From DATAXV01 sp036272915 (GTDB lineage Bacteria; Chloroflexota; Dormibacteria; Dormibacterales; Dormibacteraceae): DNA of 64,000 bases. This document shows positions 40,597 to 49,310 of the stretch, in pieces (the first letter of the stretch is position 1; every line of letters starts with the position of its first letter). The notes under the pieces were generated by a model that was given only the letters and a program-made list of their open reading frames with translations, was not told where the DNA came from and did no database searches. The stretch is taken from assembly GCA_036272915.1 (NCBI GenBank), contig DATAXV010000160.1, positions 1-64,000 of the forward strand. The letters run 5' to 3'. A program made the position numbers and the translations under genes.

Positions 40597-41588
40597 GGAT
40601 CCAGGGCAAGCGCGTGCTGGTGACCGGCGGCGCCGGCTTCATCGGCAGCCACCTGGTGGAGCTGCTCGCCATCGACAACGACGTCACCGTCGTCGACGAC
40701 CTCTCCGCGGGCAGCCTCGACAACATCGCCCACATCCCCTCGGTCCTCTTCATCGAGGGCGACATCCGGGAGCGCTCCAGCATCGAGCCGGCGGTCGCCG
40801 ACGCCGAGGTGATCTTCCACATGGCCGTGGTCTGCCTCCGGGTCTCGATCCCCGACCCGATGGCCGCCCACCTGGTCAACGACCTGGGCACGCTCAACCT
40901 GCTCATGGCGGCCCGCGCCCACGGCGTCGAGCGGTTCGTCTACTGCTCCTCGTCGGAGGTCTACGGCACCGCCGAGCGGCCGGCGATGGATGAGGGGCAT
41001 CCCCTCAACCCGACCACGCCCTACGGCGCCGGCAAGCTCGCCGGCGAGGCCTACAGCCTCAGCTTCGAGAAGACGTACGGGCTGCCGGTGACGGTGGTCC
41101 GGCCCTTCAACTCGTACGGACCGCGCGAGCACGCCGAGGGCGCCAGCGGCGAGGTCATCCCGCGCTTCGTCGGTTGGGCCCTGGCCGGACAGCCGCTGCC
41201 GGTGTTCGGTGACGGCCGCCAGACCCGCGACTTCACCTGGGTCGGCGACACCGCCCGCGGCATCAAGATGGCCGCCGAGCACGACCCGCTGGTGGGACGC
41301 GTCATCAACATCGCCCGCGGCGAGGAGGTCGAGATCCTCCGCATCGCCGAGCTGATCAGGGAGCTGGTCGCTCCGGTCCCGATCGAGCACCGGGATCCGC
41401 GCCCCGGCGACGTGCGCAGGCATTGCGCCGACGTGACGCTGGCCCGGAAGGAGCTCGGATACGAGGCCCCGATCGGCATCGAGGAGGGTCTCCGCCGCTA
41501 CGTCGAATGGGTGAAGGCGCAGCCGGCCCAGTCGTGGACCGCCCGCGAGGGCGCCGCGAACTGGCAGGCCGAGCCCTCGCCGGTCTGA
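40593..41588 (+). CDS. NAD-dependent epimerase/dehydratase (GalE/RmlB-like SDR)
   Basis: 331 residues, ATGA overlap with the aminotransferase. NAD site RVLVTGGAGFIGSHLVELLA; acidic VVDDLSAGSLDNI after the second strand; Ser and Tyr-x-x-x-Lys as VYCSSSEVYG and TPYGAGKLAGEAYSLSF. The substrate part has PFNSYGPREHAEGASGEVIP, then FGDGRQTRDFTWVGDTARGI, typical of UDP- or dTDP-sugar enzymes. It epimerises or dehydrates a nucleotide sugar. Exact sugar not predictable. Confidence 0.9.
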   Translation: MRIQGKRVLVTGGAGFIGSHLVELLAIDNDVTVVDDLSAGSLDNIAHIPSVLFIEGDIRERSSIEPAVADAEVIFHMAVVCLRVSIPDPMAAHLVNDLGTLNLLMAARAHGVERFVYCSSSEVYGTAERPAMDEGHPLNPTTPYGAGKLAGEAYSLSFEKTYGLPVTVVRPFNSYGPREHAEGASGEVIPRFVGWALAGQPLPVFGDGRQTRDFTWVGDTARGIKMAAEHDPLVGRVINIARGEEVEILRIAELIRELVAPVPIEHRDPRPGDVRRHCADVTLARKELGYEAPIGIEEGLRRYVEWVKAQPAQSWTAREGAANWQAEPSPV

Positions 41589-41606
41589 TTCCGACCAGGA
41601 GTACCG

Positions 41607-42569
41607 ATGCCCGATCCCGCCGAGATATCGCTGTCCGGCCGCCGCATCGCGGTGACCGGAGGCGGAGGCTTCGTCGGCTCGCACCTGGTCGACGGCCTGG
41701 TCGAGCAGGGAGCCGTCGTCCGGCTGCTCGGCCCCCTCGGCCGTACCCGTCCGCAGGTGACGGCGCTGCTGGAGGCCGGTCGCGTCGAGCAGGCCGAGGC
41801 GGGCGAGGGCTGCCAGGCCCTGGTCCATCTCGCCTACCGCGCGCCCGGCGCCCTCACGGCGGCGGCCGCCCTCCACACCGAGGTCGCGCAGAACCATCTG
41901 GAGACGGTCCGGATGCTCGAGGACGCGGAGCGCTGGGGCATCGAGCACGTGGTCTTCGCCAGCTCGGTCTCCGTCTACCGGCCCGCCGAGGAGCGGATCC
42001 CTGAGACGGCGCCTGCAGGCGAGGGCGTCGCCCCCTACGGCGCGGTCAAGGCGATGCAGGAGATGCGGTGCCGGAGCTGGGCCGAGGCCACCGGCGGCCT
42101 GGCCACGATCCTGCGGCTGAGCAACGTCTACGGCCCCGGAGAGACACTGCGCCGGGCCATCCCCCGCTTCCTTCAGGCGGCCCAGGAGCGCCGGCCTCCG
42201 GTGGTCGCCGGGACCGGGCGCGGACGCTTCGACCCGATCTTCGTCGATGATGTCGTCGACGCCTTCATCTCCGCCCTGCGTCGCCGCCGGTGCCGCACCT
42301 ACAACGTCGCCAGCGGCGTCCCCCGCACCACGCGGGAGGTGGCGGAGCTGGTGCTCCGCATGGCCGGCCTCGACATCGAGCCGATCTACGAGACCGAGCG
42401 GGACGACGGCGACCGGCCGCTGCCCGACGTCGAGCGCGCCGCCAACGACCTCGGCTTCCGGGCCAGGACGCCGCTGGAGACGGGCCTGCTCGTCGAGCGG
42501 GGCTGGCTGCGCCAGAACCCGCCGGGGGCGGGCCTGGGCACCTCCACGCGCTCAGCCCGCGACGTCTGA
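41607..42569 (+). CDS. NAD-dependent epimerase/dehydratase (SDR)
   Basis: 320 residues with AGGAG upstream of the ATG. NAD site RRIAVTGGGGFVGSHLVDGL; catalytic segment VVFASSVSVYRPAEERIPE and PYGAVKAMQEM with Tyr and Lys; RLSNVYGPGETLRRAIPRFL and RFDPIFVDDVVDAF in the substrate domain. Third gene of the nucleotide-sugar operon, 18 bases after the previous one. Its 3' end overlaps the convergent TetR gene by 18 bases. The NAD-binding acidic residue after the second strand is missing (LLGPLGRTRP), so it may prefer NADP (inference). Confidence 0.88.
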   Translation: MPDPAEISLSGRRIAVTGGGGFVGSHLVDGLVEQGAVVRLLGPLGRTRPQVTALLEAGRVEQAEAGEGCQALVHLAYRAPGALTAAAALHTEVAQNHLETVRMLEDAERWGIEHVVFASSVSVYRPAEERIPETAPAGEGVAPYGAVKAMQEMRCRSWAEATGGLATILRLSNVYGPGETLRRAIPRFLQAAQERRPPVVAGTGRGRFDPIFVDDVVDAFISALRRRRCRTYNVASGVPRTTREVAELVLRMAGLDIEPIYETERDDGDRPLPDVERAANDLGFRARTPLETGLLVERGWLRQNPPGAGLGTSTRSARDV

Positions 42570-43163
42570 CCGCAGCCGCGGCCGCGCCACCCCGGTGAGG
42601 CGGGCGGCGTCGTCCAGGATCCGGCTCTGGGCACCGGCGTCGACCGAGAGCTCGACGACCGCGCCCAGCAGATGAACCAGGAGCGCCCTTGCCGCCTCCT
42701 CGGGGTCGGCGGCGCCCGCCGCCCGGAGCCGCTCGGCGAACACGCCCCTGACCCGGTCCATGACGCCAGCGATCGCGTCCTGGCGGCCCTTGCGGGCAGC
42801 GCTGATCCAGTACTCGAACCAGAGGTGGGCGACGCTGGGCCGCTCCCGGAAGCTGTCCAGATGGCAGTCGACGGTGTCCCAGAAGGCGAGCACCGGGTCG
42901 GGATCGTCCCCGGCCTCCTTCAGCGTCGCCTCGAAGCCCGCGACGTGACCGGCCATGGCGCGGTCGACCAGGTCGTCCATGTCGGCGAAGTAGTAGTGGA
43001 TGGCGCTCTTGGTCAGCGGCCCGTTGGCGGCCACGCCCCTGGCCGTGCAGCCCTCGAGGCCCTGGCTGGTGAGGACGTCGATGGCGGCACGCACGATCTG
43101 GCTCTGTTTGTCGAGCTGGTTCGGCGTCAGGTGCTCGCCTGCTCTCGGGGCGCGCTCGGCCAT
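42552..43163 (-). CDS. TetR family transcription regulator
   Basis: 203 residues from the ATG at 43163 (MAERAPRAGEHLTPNQ); an ATG four codons upstream at 43175 is an alternative. A TATGTT box ending seven bases before 43163 supports a leaderless start there. DNA-binding region: QIVRAAIDVLTSQGLEGCTA, RGVAANGPLTKSAIHYYFAD. The ligand domain has VAHLWFEYWISAARKGRQDA. It is convergent with the SDR gene and followed at its 5' side by the GH5 gene end, with a gap of about 100 bases. Targets unknown. Confidence 0.88.
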   Translation of the reverse strand: MAERAPRAGEHLTPNQLDKQSQIVRAAIDVLTSQGLEGCTARGVAANGPLTKSAIHYYFADMDDLVDRAMAGHVAGFEATLKEAGDDPDPVLAFWDTVDCHLDSFRERPSVAHLWFEYWISAARKGRQDAIAGVMDRVRGVFAERLRAAGAADPEEAARALLVHLLGAVVELSVDAGAQSRILDDAARLTGVARPRLRSDVAG

Positions 43164-43263
43164 GTCGCCAAACATACAGCAGCGCCCTCAGGGCCAGGAC
43201 AGTCGTACCAACCATCAGGACATATGGACTAAATGAGTGGGGGCGGACGCGTCCTCGGAGTGC

Positions 43264-44511
43264 TCAGCCGGTGGCGGCGAGATGCTGGTGGACGAATGCG
43301 GCGTACGGGTCGTTCGGGTTGACGGTGCCGTCGGGGTTGACGATGAGTCGCATGCAGTCGTCGGAGGGGTAGCCGGCGTTCCAGACCCACGCCGCGTAGC
43401 CGATGCCGTGCTGGTCGAACCACTCGTACATCGGCTGGACGACCAGGGTCGAGCAGTCGTGGGTCGGGTTCTCGTAGTCCTCTCCGCTCTCGTCCACCAT
43501 GATCGGCATCGCCCGGTAGCCGTCGCTGCCGGTGAGGATCGGCGTGTACTGCGCGGCGAAGCAGGAGGGGGTGTTGCAGGGCTGCTGATGCTCGGGGCCG
43601 TAGACGTGCGCGTCGGCCACCAGCTGGTGATAGGGATCCTTGGGAAGGTAGGCGGGCATCCCCTGGATGTCGTTGGCGAATGAGAGCCCGCCGAGCAGGA
43701 TCGGCGCCGTCGAGCCGGCGTTTCGAACGGCGTTGACCAGCGTCTGCATCCCGGCCACGCCGAAGTCGACATCCGCACAGGGCGCCGCGTGGGGTGCCGT
43801 GCTGCCCCTCAGCCAGCAGGCCCAGGAGGACACCGTGGGCTCGTTGTAGAGGTCGAACATGACGTCCTGGTTCCCCTTGAACGCTCCCGCCACCGACGAC
43901 CAGAAGGCCGGTGCGTGATCGAGGTCCGCCATCGGGATGTCCATGGTCGACTTGGTCGTACCCGGGGCGGCGTTGTGCAGGTCGAGATCAACGTAGATCC
44001 CACCCTCGTTCAACAGCGCCACGAACTGCTCGACCGCAGCCTGGTAATTGTGCCCGCTGTAGGCCGCGGGCATTCCGTTGATGCCCAGCCAGCAGTCCTC
44101 GTCGAGGGGGATCCGGACGAAGCGGACGTGCCACGACCGGAGCGCCTGGACCGACGCCTCCGTGCCCGGCGCGCCGGGGTCGAACACGCCCTGGTCGTTG
44201 TAGCAGGCGTACTCGGCGCCGTCGAAGTTGACGCCGACCAGATGGACGGGGTCGTCGCCGCCGAGGATCTGACTCCCCTTCACCGAGAGCGGCTGGAGGC
44301 CGCCGGAGGCGCTCGGCGTCGAGCTGGGGCTCGGGGTCGGGGTGGAGCCCGCGACCTGCGAGAGGGAGGGCCCGTGCGACCGGTGGCGGTGGACCGCGTA
44401 GGCGATGCCGAGGGCGCCGACGAGGAGCACGCCGACCGCGCACACGGCGATCACGCGCGTCTCGAACCTCACCCGGGACCACCCGGAGAGAGCCTGCCGT
44501 ATCCGATCCAT
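43264..44511 (-). CDS. membrane-anchored glycoside hydrolase family 5 (copy 1)
   Basis: 415 residues. Signal anchor VIAVCAVGVLLVGALGIAYA near residues 20-40, a Ser/Thr/Pro linker, then a GH5 barrel from about residue 75: HLVGVNFDGAEYACYNDQGV, SWHVRFVRIPLDEDCWLGIN, GGIYVDLDLHNAAPG. The acid/base Glu is in FDLYNEPTVSSW (Glu224) and the nucleophile in MPIMVDESGEDY (Glu341). It cleaves beta-linked glucans or mannans outside the cell. Closely related along its whole length to the next gene (44618-45901), so the two arose by tandem duplication. A ribosome site AAGGAG lies upstream. Confidence 0.88.
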   Translation of the reverse strand: MDRIRQALSGWSRVRFETRVIAVCAVGVLLVGALGIAYAVHRHRSHGPSLSQVAGSTPTPSPSSTPSASGGLQPLSVKGSQILGGDDPVHLVGVNFDGAEYACYNDQGVFDPGAPGTEASVQALRSWHVRFVRIPLDEDCWLGINGMPAAYSGHNYQAAVEQFVALLNEGGIYVDLDLHNAAPGTTKSTMDIPMADLDHAPAFWSSVAGAFKGNQDVMFDLYNEPTVSSWACWLRGSTAPHAAPCADVDFGVAGMQTLVNAVRNAGSTAPILLGGLSFANDIQGMPAYLPKDPYHQLVADAHVYGPEHQQPCNTPSCFAAQYTPILTGSDGYRAMPIMVDESGEDYENPTHDCSTLVVQPMYEWFDQHGIGYAAWVWNAGYPSDDCMRLIVNPDGTVNPNDPYAAFVHQHLAATG

Positions 44512-44617
44512 CCGAAACTCCTGCTCCTTCCCCGCCCCGGGGAACCAGGGTGGATAGTGACATGCGCCGCGGTGCGTTCGCGACGGGGAACTCGTCGTCG
44601 TGCGCCCTCCGCGGCGG

Positions 44618-45901
44618 TCAGCCCCCCTCCTGCGCCAGGTTCTGCTGGACGAAGGCGGCGTAGGGGTCGCCCGGATTGAGCTGGCCCCCGGTGGTGTCGA
44701 CCAGGCGCATGCAGTCGCTGTCCGGGTACGCCGCGTTCCAGACCCAGGAGGCGTAGCCGATGCCGTACTGGTTGAGCCACTGGTACATGGGCTTGACCAC
44801 CGTGGTCGAGCAGTCCGTGGTCGGGTTCTCGTAGTCCTCGCCGCTTTCGTCGACCATGATCGGCATCGCCGGGTACTGGCCCTGGCCGTCGAGGACGGGG
44901 AGGAACTGCGCGGAGAAGCAGGCCGGGGTGTTGCAGGGCTGATCCCCCGCCGGGCCGTAGACGTGCGCGTCGGCGACCAGCGCGTGGTCGGGGTCGAAAG
45001 GCAGGTTGGCCGGGATCCCGGTGATGTCCGAGGCGAAGTTCATGCCCGAGAGCAGGATCGGCTGGGTCGTCGCGCCGGCCTGGCGCACCGCGTTGACCAG
45101 CGACTGCATACCCGCCACCGCGTAGTCGACGCCGGTGCAGGGCGCCGTGTCCGGGGCCGGACTGCCGTTCAGCCAGCAGCTCCAGGAGGGGAGCGCGTGG
45201 GGCTCGTTGTAGACGTCGAAGACGACGTCGGGGTCGCCCTTCAGGGCGCCGGCGACCGATGACCAGAAGGCGGGCGCGTGGTCGAGGTCGGCCATCTGCA
45301 GGTCCAGGGTGGACTCGGTGCTCCCGGGCGCCACGTTGTGGAGATCGAGGTCGACGTAGATGCCGGCCTGGTTGAGCTCGGTGACGAAGTGCACGACGGC
45401 CGCCTGGTACCGAGCGCCGGAGAACGCGGCAGGAACCCCGTTGATGCCCAGCCAGCAGTCCTCATTGAGCGGCATCCGGACGAACCTCACGTGCCAGGAC
45501 TGGAGCGCCTGCACCCCGGCCACGGTGTCGGGGGCGCCGGAGTCGAAGATGCCGCGGCCCTGGAAGCAGGCGTACTCGGTGCCGTCGTAGTTGACGCCGA
45601 CCAGGTGGGTCGGCTTCCCACCGGCGAGGATCTGGTTGCCCGACACCGAGAGAGGCGGCAGCCCCCCGGGACCGGGCGCCGGGCTCGGTGTCGAGGTGGG
45701 CGTGGCGTCGCGGCCTGGCGAAGGGGTCGGCCGGCGCTCGGCGGCCGGCCGCGGGGTGCGGGCGCGCTGCGTGCGGTCGTGGAGGGCGAGACCGCCGCCG
45801 GCGGCGGCCACCACCACGAGCAGGGCGATGCCGGCGGCGATCAATCGCTGGCGGAGGGTGCTCTGCGGCAGTCGGGACAGCCACCGTCGTACCCGATCCA
45901 T
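44618..45901 (-). CDS. membrane-anchored glycoside hydrolase family 5 (copy 2)
   Basis: 427 residues from the ATG at 45901 (MDRVRRWLSRLPQS), preceded by AAGGAG. Anchor RLIAAGIALLVVVAAAGGGL, then a long Pro/Thr/Ser linker, then the GH5 domain: HLVGVNYDGTEYACFQGRGI, HVRFVRMPLNEDCWLGINGV. Acid/base in DVYNEPHALPSWS, nucleophile in MPIMVDESGEDYENP. Cysteine pairs in SWSCWLNGSPAPDTAPC and PCNTPACFS are shared with copy 1 and may form disulfides. The copies diverge most in the anchor and linker, which suggests that both are kept under selection. Probably works on the exopolysaccharide made here or on a plant or fungal glucan. Confidence 0.88.
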   Translation of the reverse strand: MDRVRRWLSRLPQSTLRQRLIAAGIALLVVVAAAGGGLALHDRTQRARTPRPAAERRPTPSPGRDATPTSTPSPAPGPGGLPPLSVSGNQILAGGKPTHLVGVNYDGTEYACFQGRGIFDSGAPDTVAGVQALQSWHVRFVRMPLNEDCWLGINGVPAAFSGARYQAAVVHFVTELNQAGIYVDLDLHNVAPGSTESTLDLQMADLDHAPAFWSSVAGALKGDPDVVFDVYNEPHALPSWSCWLNGSPAPDTAPCTGVDYAVAGMQSLVNAVRQAGATTQPILLSGMNFASDITGIPANLPFDPDHALVADAHVYGPAGDQPCNTPACFSAQFLPVLDGQGQYPAMPIMVDESGEDYENPTTDCSTTVVKPMYQWLNQYGIGYASWVWNAAYPDSDCMRLVDTTGGQLNPGDPYAAFVQQNLAQEGG

Positions 45902-45937
45902 GCCGAAGCGCCGCTCCTTCCCCTCCCCTACCGTGAC

Positions 45938-45960
45938 CGCCGGCGGCATCGCCGCCGGCG
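45938..45960 (-). terminator. GC-rich stem-loop between the methyltransferase and GH5 genes
   Basis: Perfect 10-base arms CGCCGGCGGC (45938-45947) and GCCGCCGGCG (45951-45960) with a three-base loop. It sits eight bases past the stop of the methyltransferase gene, where a terminator belongs, but there is no T-tract on that strand. It may reduce read-through into the GH5 genes rather than stop it. Confidence 0.45.
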
Positions 45961-45967
45961 TTTCGCC

Positions 45968-46642
45968 TCAGGCCGCGGGCCGGGATCCTCCCGCCGTCGG
46001 GGCCTTGGCCCGGGTCAGCATCACCGTGCCCATCAGCGACATGGGCTTGCGCTGGCGCATCACCGGGAGCCCGGCGGTCTCCAGCATGCGGCGAAGCGTC
46101 GCCGGCCGGTGGAATCGATCGGGGTCGTCCTCGTGCGACTTGAGGAGGCGCGGCAGGATGCCCAGCCGCATCCGCCCCCGGCGGCTCTTGTAGCCGTCGG
46201 CGAGGATGAAGATTCCGCCGGGGGCGAGCACGCGCGCCACCTGGCGAAGGCCCTCCTCCTGGTCGTCCCAGTGATGGAAGGAGCTCGTGCTCACGACAAG
46301 CTCGAACTCGCCCGCCTCGAAGGGCAGCGACCCCGCGCCCGCCTCGATGAAGCGGACCTGGTCGACGCCCTCCGCCTTGCGCTGAGCGGTGGCGATCATG
46401 CCCTGGGCAGGATCGACGCCGAAGAGCTCGGCACGGGGAAAGGTGTGGCCGAGGCGTAGCAGCAGCTCGCCGGTCCCGCTGCCCACGTCGAGCACGCGGG
46501 TGGGCCGGACGCCGCTGCGCAGAACCTCCCGGACCACCTGGCGGTGGACCCGCCCGAAGAGCAGCTTGCGCGACCAGTGCTGGTCGTAGCTGGCCGCCCA
46601 GGCGTCGAAGGGCCTGACGTCCCTGGCGATGGAGGCGCTCAC
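45968..46642 (-). CDS. class I SAM-dependent methyltransferase
   Basis: 224 residues from a GTG that overlaps the stop of the flavoprotein gene. SAM-binding motif I: PTRVLDVGSGTGELLLRLGH, with ELFGVDPAQGMIATAQRKAE as motif II, FELVVSTSSFHHWDDQEEGL as motif III/IV and LAPGGIFILADGYKSRRGRM after it. This is the UbiE/Methyltransf_11 type acting on small molecules. Coupled to a flavin monooxygenase-like enzyme, so oxidation followed by methylation of a common substrate is plausible (inference). Confidence 0.88.
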   Translation of the reverse strand: MSASIARDVRPFDAWAASYDQHWSRKLLFGRVHRQVVREVLRSGVRPTRVLDVGSGTGELLLRLGHTFPRAELFGVDPAQGMIATAQRKAEGVDQVRFIEAGAGSLPFEAGEFELVVSTSSFHHWDDQEEGLRQVARVLAPGGIFILADGYKSRRGRMRLGILPRLLKSHEDDPDRFHRPATLRRMLETAGLPVMRQRKPMSLMGTVMLTRAKAPTAGGSRPAA

Positions 46643-47820
46643 TGGATCCGCCGTGCCGCGGCGCCCTTGGCGACGGCGCGGGCTGAGACCGCCGCACCGG
46701 CGACGAACCGGAAGAGCGATCCGAAGGTGCCCGTCGCCAGCGCGCCGGCGAAGTGCAGGCCCGGCAGCGAGGACTCGAAGTGGGGGTTCAGCTTGGGGGT
46801 CCCCTCCCTGGCCTCGATCCGGGCATGGACCTCGGCGCTCAGGTAGGAGACGGCGCGCAGCTGAGGCCGGAAGCCGGTGGCGAGGATGAGGTGGTCGACC
46901 TGCCGGGCGCTGCCGTCCGAGAGCTGCAGCCGCAGGCCCCCGTCGGTCGGCTTGGCCTCGACGATCGCCGTGCCCAGGCTCTTGGGGACGATGTCCTCGA
47001 CCCGCTCCCTCAACCAGTAGGCGCCGGCCGGGTGGATCGCCTTGCGGTCCAGCTTCCTCCGCTGGGCGAGCGGCACGCGGCTGTAGAGGAGCGGCTTGGC
47101 GATCAGCCAGCTCAGACCCAGGGGCCCGACGTCGGAGGGCGCGTACAGCGTCTTCTTGAAGACGCCCTGGTTCCAGAACTTGTGGTGGATCCAACTGATC
47201 CCGCCGGCGCGGACGATGAGCTCGGTCTCGGCGCCCAGCTCGTGGAGCAGGGCGGCGGTCTCGAGACCGCTCTGGCCGGCACCCACCACCGCCACCCGCT
47301 TCCCGGCGAAGACGGAGAGGTCGTGATGCTCGACGGAGTGGCTGGCGAGCTCGCGGGGGAGGTCGGCGGCGAAGTCGGGTATGGTGCCGAAGCTGCGCAC
47401 TCCGGAGGCGACGACGACGCGCCCCGTCACCAGCTCCCTGCCGTCGGACAGCGACAGCCGGTAGGCGCCGCCCTCCTCGACGTCGAGGCTCACGACCCGG
47501 GTCGGGTCGACCTCGGGAACGGTCTGCTTCTGGAACCAGAGGCAGTACTCGATGAACAGATCGATGGGGATGGGGCCTGCCGGCCTGCCCCCTCGCGTCG
47601 CCAGATAGCGATCGAGGGTGAATTGGCTGCCCGGATGGCTGAGGCTCGAGGCGATGCCCCACGGCGACTTGAGGAACATGCCGATCGGCATGTACTGGCG
47701 CCAGCTTTCCATCGCGTCGCCGAAGATCACGTAGGGCGTGCCCTGAGCGCCCAGATGGGCGGCTACCGAGAGCCCGTACGGACCGGCGCCGATCACAACA
47801 ACTCGGTCGGTGTCAGTCAT
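46639..47820 (-). CDS. flavin-containing monooxygenase-like FAD/NAD(P)-binding oxidoreductase
   Basis: 393 residues from the ATG at 47820 (MTDTDRVVVIGAGPYG). Two dinucleotide sites: VVVIGAGPYGLSVAAHLGAQ for FAD and KRVAVVGAGQSGLETAALLH for NADPH. DHLILATGFRPQLRAV is the ATG motif of flavin monooxygenases and lysine/ornithine hydroxylases, while the FxGxxxHxxx(D/N) motif is not clear. The C-terminal end GLHFAGALATGTFGSLFRFV is typical of this group. It likely oxidises or N-hydroxylates a small molecule. First gene of an operon with a methyltransferase; 255 bases separate it from the divergent ATP-grasp gene. Confidence 0.82.
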   Translation of the reverse strand: MTDTDRVVVIGAGPYGLSVAAHLGAQGTPYVIFGDAMESWRQYMPIGMFLKSPWGIASSLSHPGSQFTLDRYLATRGGRPAGPIPIDLFIEYCLWFQKQTVPEVDPTRVVSLDVEEGGAYRLSLSDGRELVTGRVVVASGVRSFGTIPDFAADLPRELASHSVEHHDLSVFAGKRVAVVGAGQSGLETAALLHELGAETELIVRAGGISWIHHKFWNQGVFKKTLYAPSDVGPLGLSWLIAKPLLYSRVPLAQRRKLDRKAIHPAGAYWLRERVEDIVPKSLGTAIVEAKPTDGGLRLQLSDGSARQVDHLILATGFRPQLRAVSYLSAEVHARIEAREGTPKLNPHFESSLPGLHFAGALATGTFGSLFRFVAGAAVSARAVAKGAAARRIQ

Positions 47821-48075
47821 GTACCAGTTTTTTCTCCAGAACCGACTATGGAGGAGAGCCAGTGGAGCGGCCATGGGCCGATCGACCCCATCCGGCGGGA
47901 CAGCACGGCCGATCTTGGGCCCCCCGCCCACCCCGTCACGCCAGCAGCCCAGTGGTCCCGAGGTCGATGGGACTCGAGTCCCCTTCGAGCCTGGGAAGGG
48001 CTCGACCGCAGGGACGCGCAATGCCCATTTCCATCGGTTCCGGGCCACCCGTAGCCTGACGCTGGATCGAACACG
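47821..48075. promoter_or_regulatory. divergent promoter region of the flavoprotein and ATP-grasp operons
   Basis: 255 bases, no gene. It contains a GGGACAG half-site at 47897-47903, related to the recurrent GGGACAC motif. GGAG lies about 13 bases before the flavoprotein ATG. No Shine-Dalgarno is seen before the GTG of the ATP-grasp gene. Confidence 0.35.
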
Positions 48076-49308
48076 GTGATTGTTCAACAAGACGACGTGG
48101 GCGAGAGTCCGCAGAGCCAGACCCCACGCATCGGGAGGGATGCCGGGACACCGGGAGCCGTGGTCATCGGTGGTGACTACCTCGGCCTCGGCATCGTGCG
48201 CAGCCTCGGCCGCCACGGCATCCCCGTATGCGTGATCGACGACGAGCGCAACATCGCGCGCTGGTCGCGCTACACGACGCATCGCGTGCGCGTCGTCAAT
48301 CTGCGCGATCCAGAGCGGGCGATTGATGCGCTCATGGAGACCGGCCGCCGGCTGGAGCTGGACGGCTGGGTCCTGTACCCGACCCGCGACGAGACGGTGG
48401 CCGCGCTCTCCAGCCACCGGGACCAGCTGTCCACGATCTTCCGCGTCCCCGTCCCCGAATGGGACGTCGTCCGCTGGGCGTGGGACAAGGAGAACACGTA
48501 CGAGCTGGCCGCCTCGGTGGGCGTGCCGACCCCGCGCACCTGGTATCCGGAGAAGGAGAGCGACCTGGATCAGATCGACGCCGACCCGCCCTACGCCCTC
48601 AAGCCGGGGGTCAAGGAGCGGTTCTTCTACGCCACCGGGGCCAAGGCCTGGCGCGCCGACGACCGCGCCCAGCTGCTCGACCTCTTCCGTCAGGCCACGG
48701 CCGTCGCCGGGCCTGGCGAGATCATGGTGCAGGAGCTGATCCCCGGCGGGGGCGATCAGCAGGTCGCCTACAACGCCTACTGTCGCGAGGGCCGGCCCGT
48801 GGCCAGTCTCACCGTGCAGCGCCGCCGCCAGCATCCGCCGCAGTTCGGCCGGGCCAGCACCTACGTCGAGACGGTGGAGCTGCCCGAGCTCGAGGCCCAG
48901 TCCGCCCGCCTGCTCGCCGAGATAGGCTACGAGGGGCTGGTCGAGCTGGAGTACAAGCGTGACCCGCGCGACGGCGTCTGCAAGCTCCTCGACTTCAACG
49001 CCAGGGCCTGGGGCTACCACTCGATCGCCCAGAAGGCCGGCGTCGACTTCCCCTATCTCCTCTACGCCGATCAGATCGGCCGGACGGTCGAGCCCGGTCA
49101 CGCCCGCGCCGGTGTGCGCTGGGTCCGCCTGGTCACCGACACGCCGACCGCACTCCTGCAACTGGCCCGCCGCGAGCTCCGCCTGCGTGATTATCTGGCG
49201 TCGCTGCGAAGGGTGAACACCGAAGCCGTCTTCAGCCGGGACGATCCACTGCCCTTCATGGCCGAGATCGCCCTACTTCCCTACCTGATGGTGGTGAGGG
49301 GGTTCTGA
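48076..49308 (+). CDS. ATP-grasp family protein (copy 1)
   Basis: 410 residues from a GTG. N-terminal nucleotide-fold: AVVIGGDYLGLGIVRSLGRH, VCVIDDERNIARWSRYTTHR. ATP-grasp domain: PPYALKPGVKERFFYATGAK for the Lys, GEIMVQELIPGGGDQQ for the adenine-contacting Glu, and KLLDFNARAWGYHSIAQKAG for the metal-binding Asp and Asn. Proteins of this type ligate a carboxylate to an amine or thiol through an acyl phosphate. It is 410 residues long, the same as copy 2, and clearly related (both have the WYP segment before the Lys and the Leu-Leu-Asp-x-Asn motif). A phosphatidylserine decarboxylase gene sits between the two. Substrates unknown; carnosine-synthase-like ligases and capsule-linked amide-forming enzymes are related. 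Confidence 0.85.
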   Translation: MIVQQDDVGESPQSQTPRIGRDAGTPGAVVIGGDYLGLGIVRSLGRHGIPVCVIDDERNIARWSRYTTHRVRVVNLRDPERAIDALMETGRRLELDGWVLYPTRDETVAALSSHRDQLSTIFRVPVPEWDVVRWAWDKENTYELAASVGVPTPRTWYPEKESDLDQIDADPPYALKPGVKERFFYATGAKAWRADDRAQLLDLFRQATAVAGPGEIMVQELIPGGGDQQVAYNAYCREGRPVASLTVQRRRQHPPQFGRASTYVETVELPELEAQSARLLAEIGYEGLVELEYKRDPRDGVCKLLDFNARAWGYHSIAQKAGVDFPYLLYADQIGRTVEPGHARAGVRWVRLVTDTPTALLQLARRELRLRDYLASLRRVNTEAVFSRDDPLPFMAEIALLPYLMVVRGF

Positions 49309-49310
49309 GC

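Noticed and set aside
48137..48153. GGGACAC match in the first codons of the ATP-grasp gene
   Set aside because: It lies within coding sequence, so it was not counted as a member of the promoter motif set.
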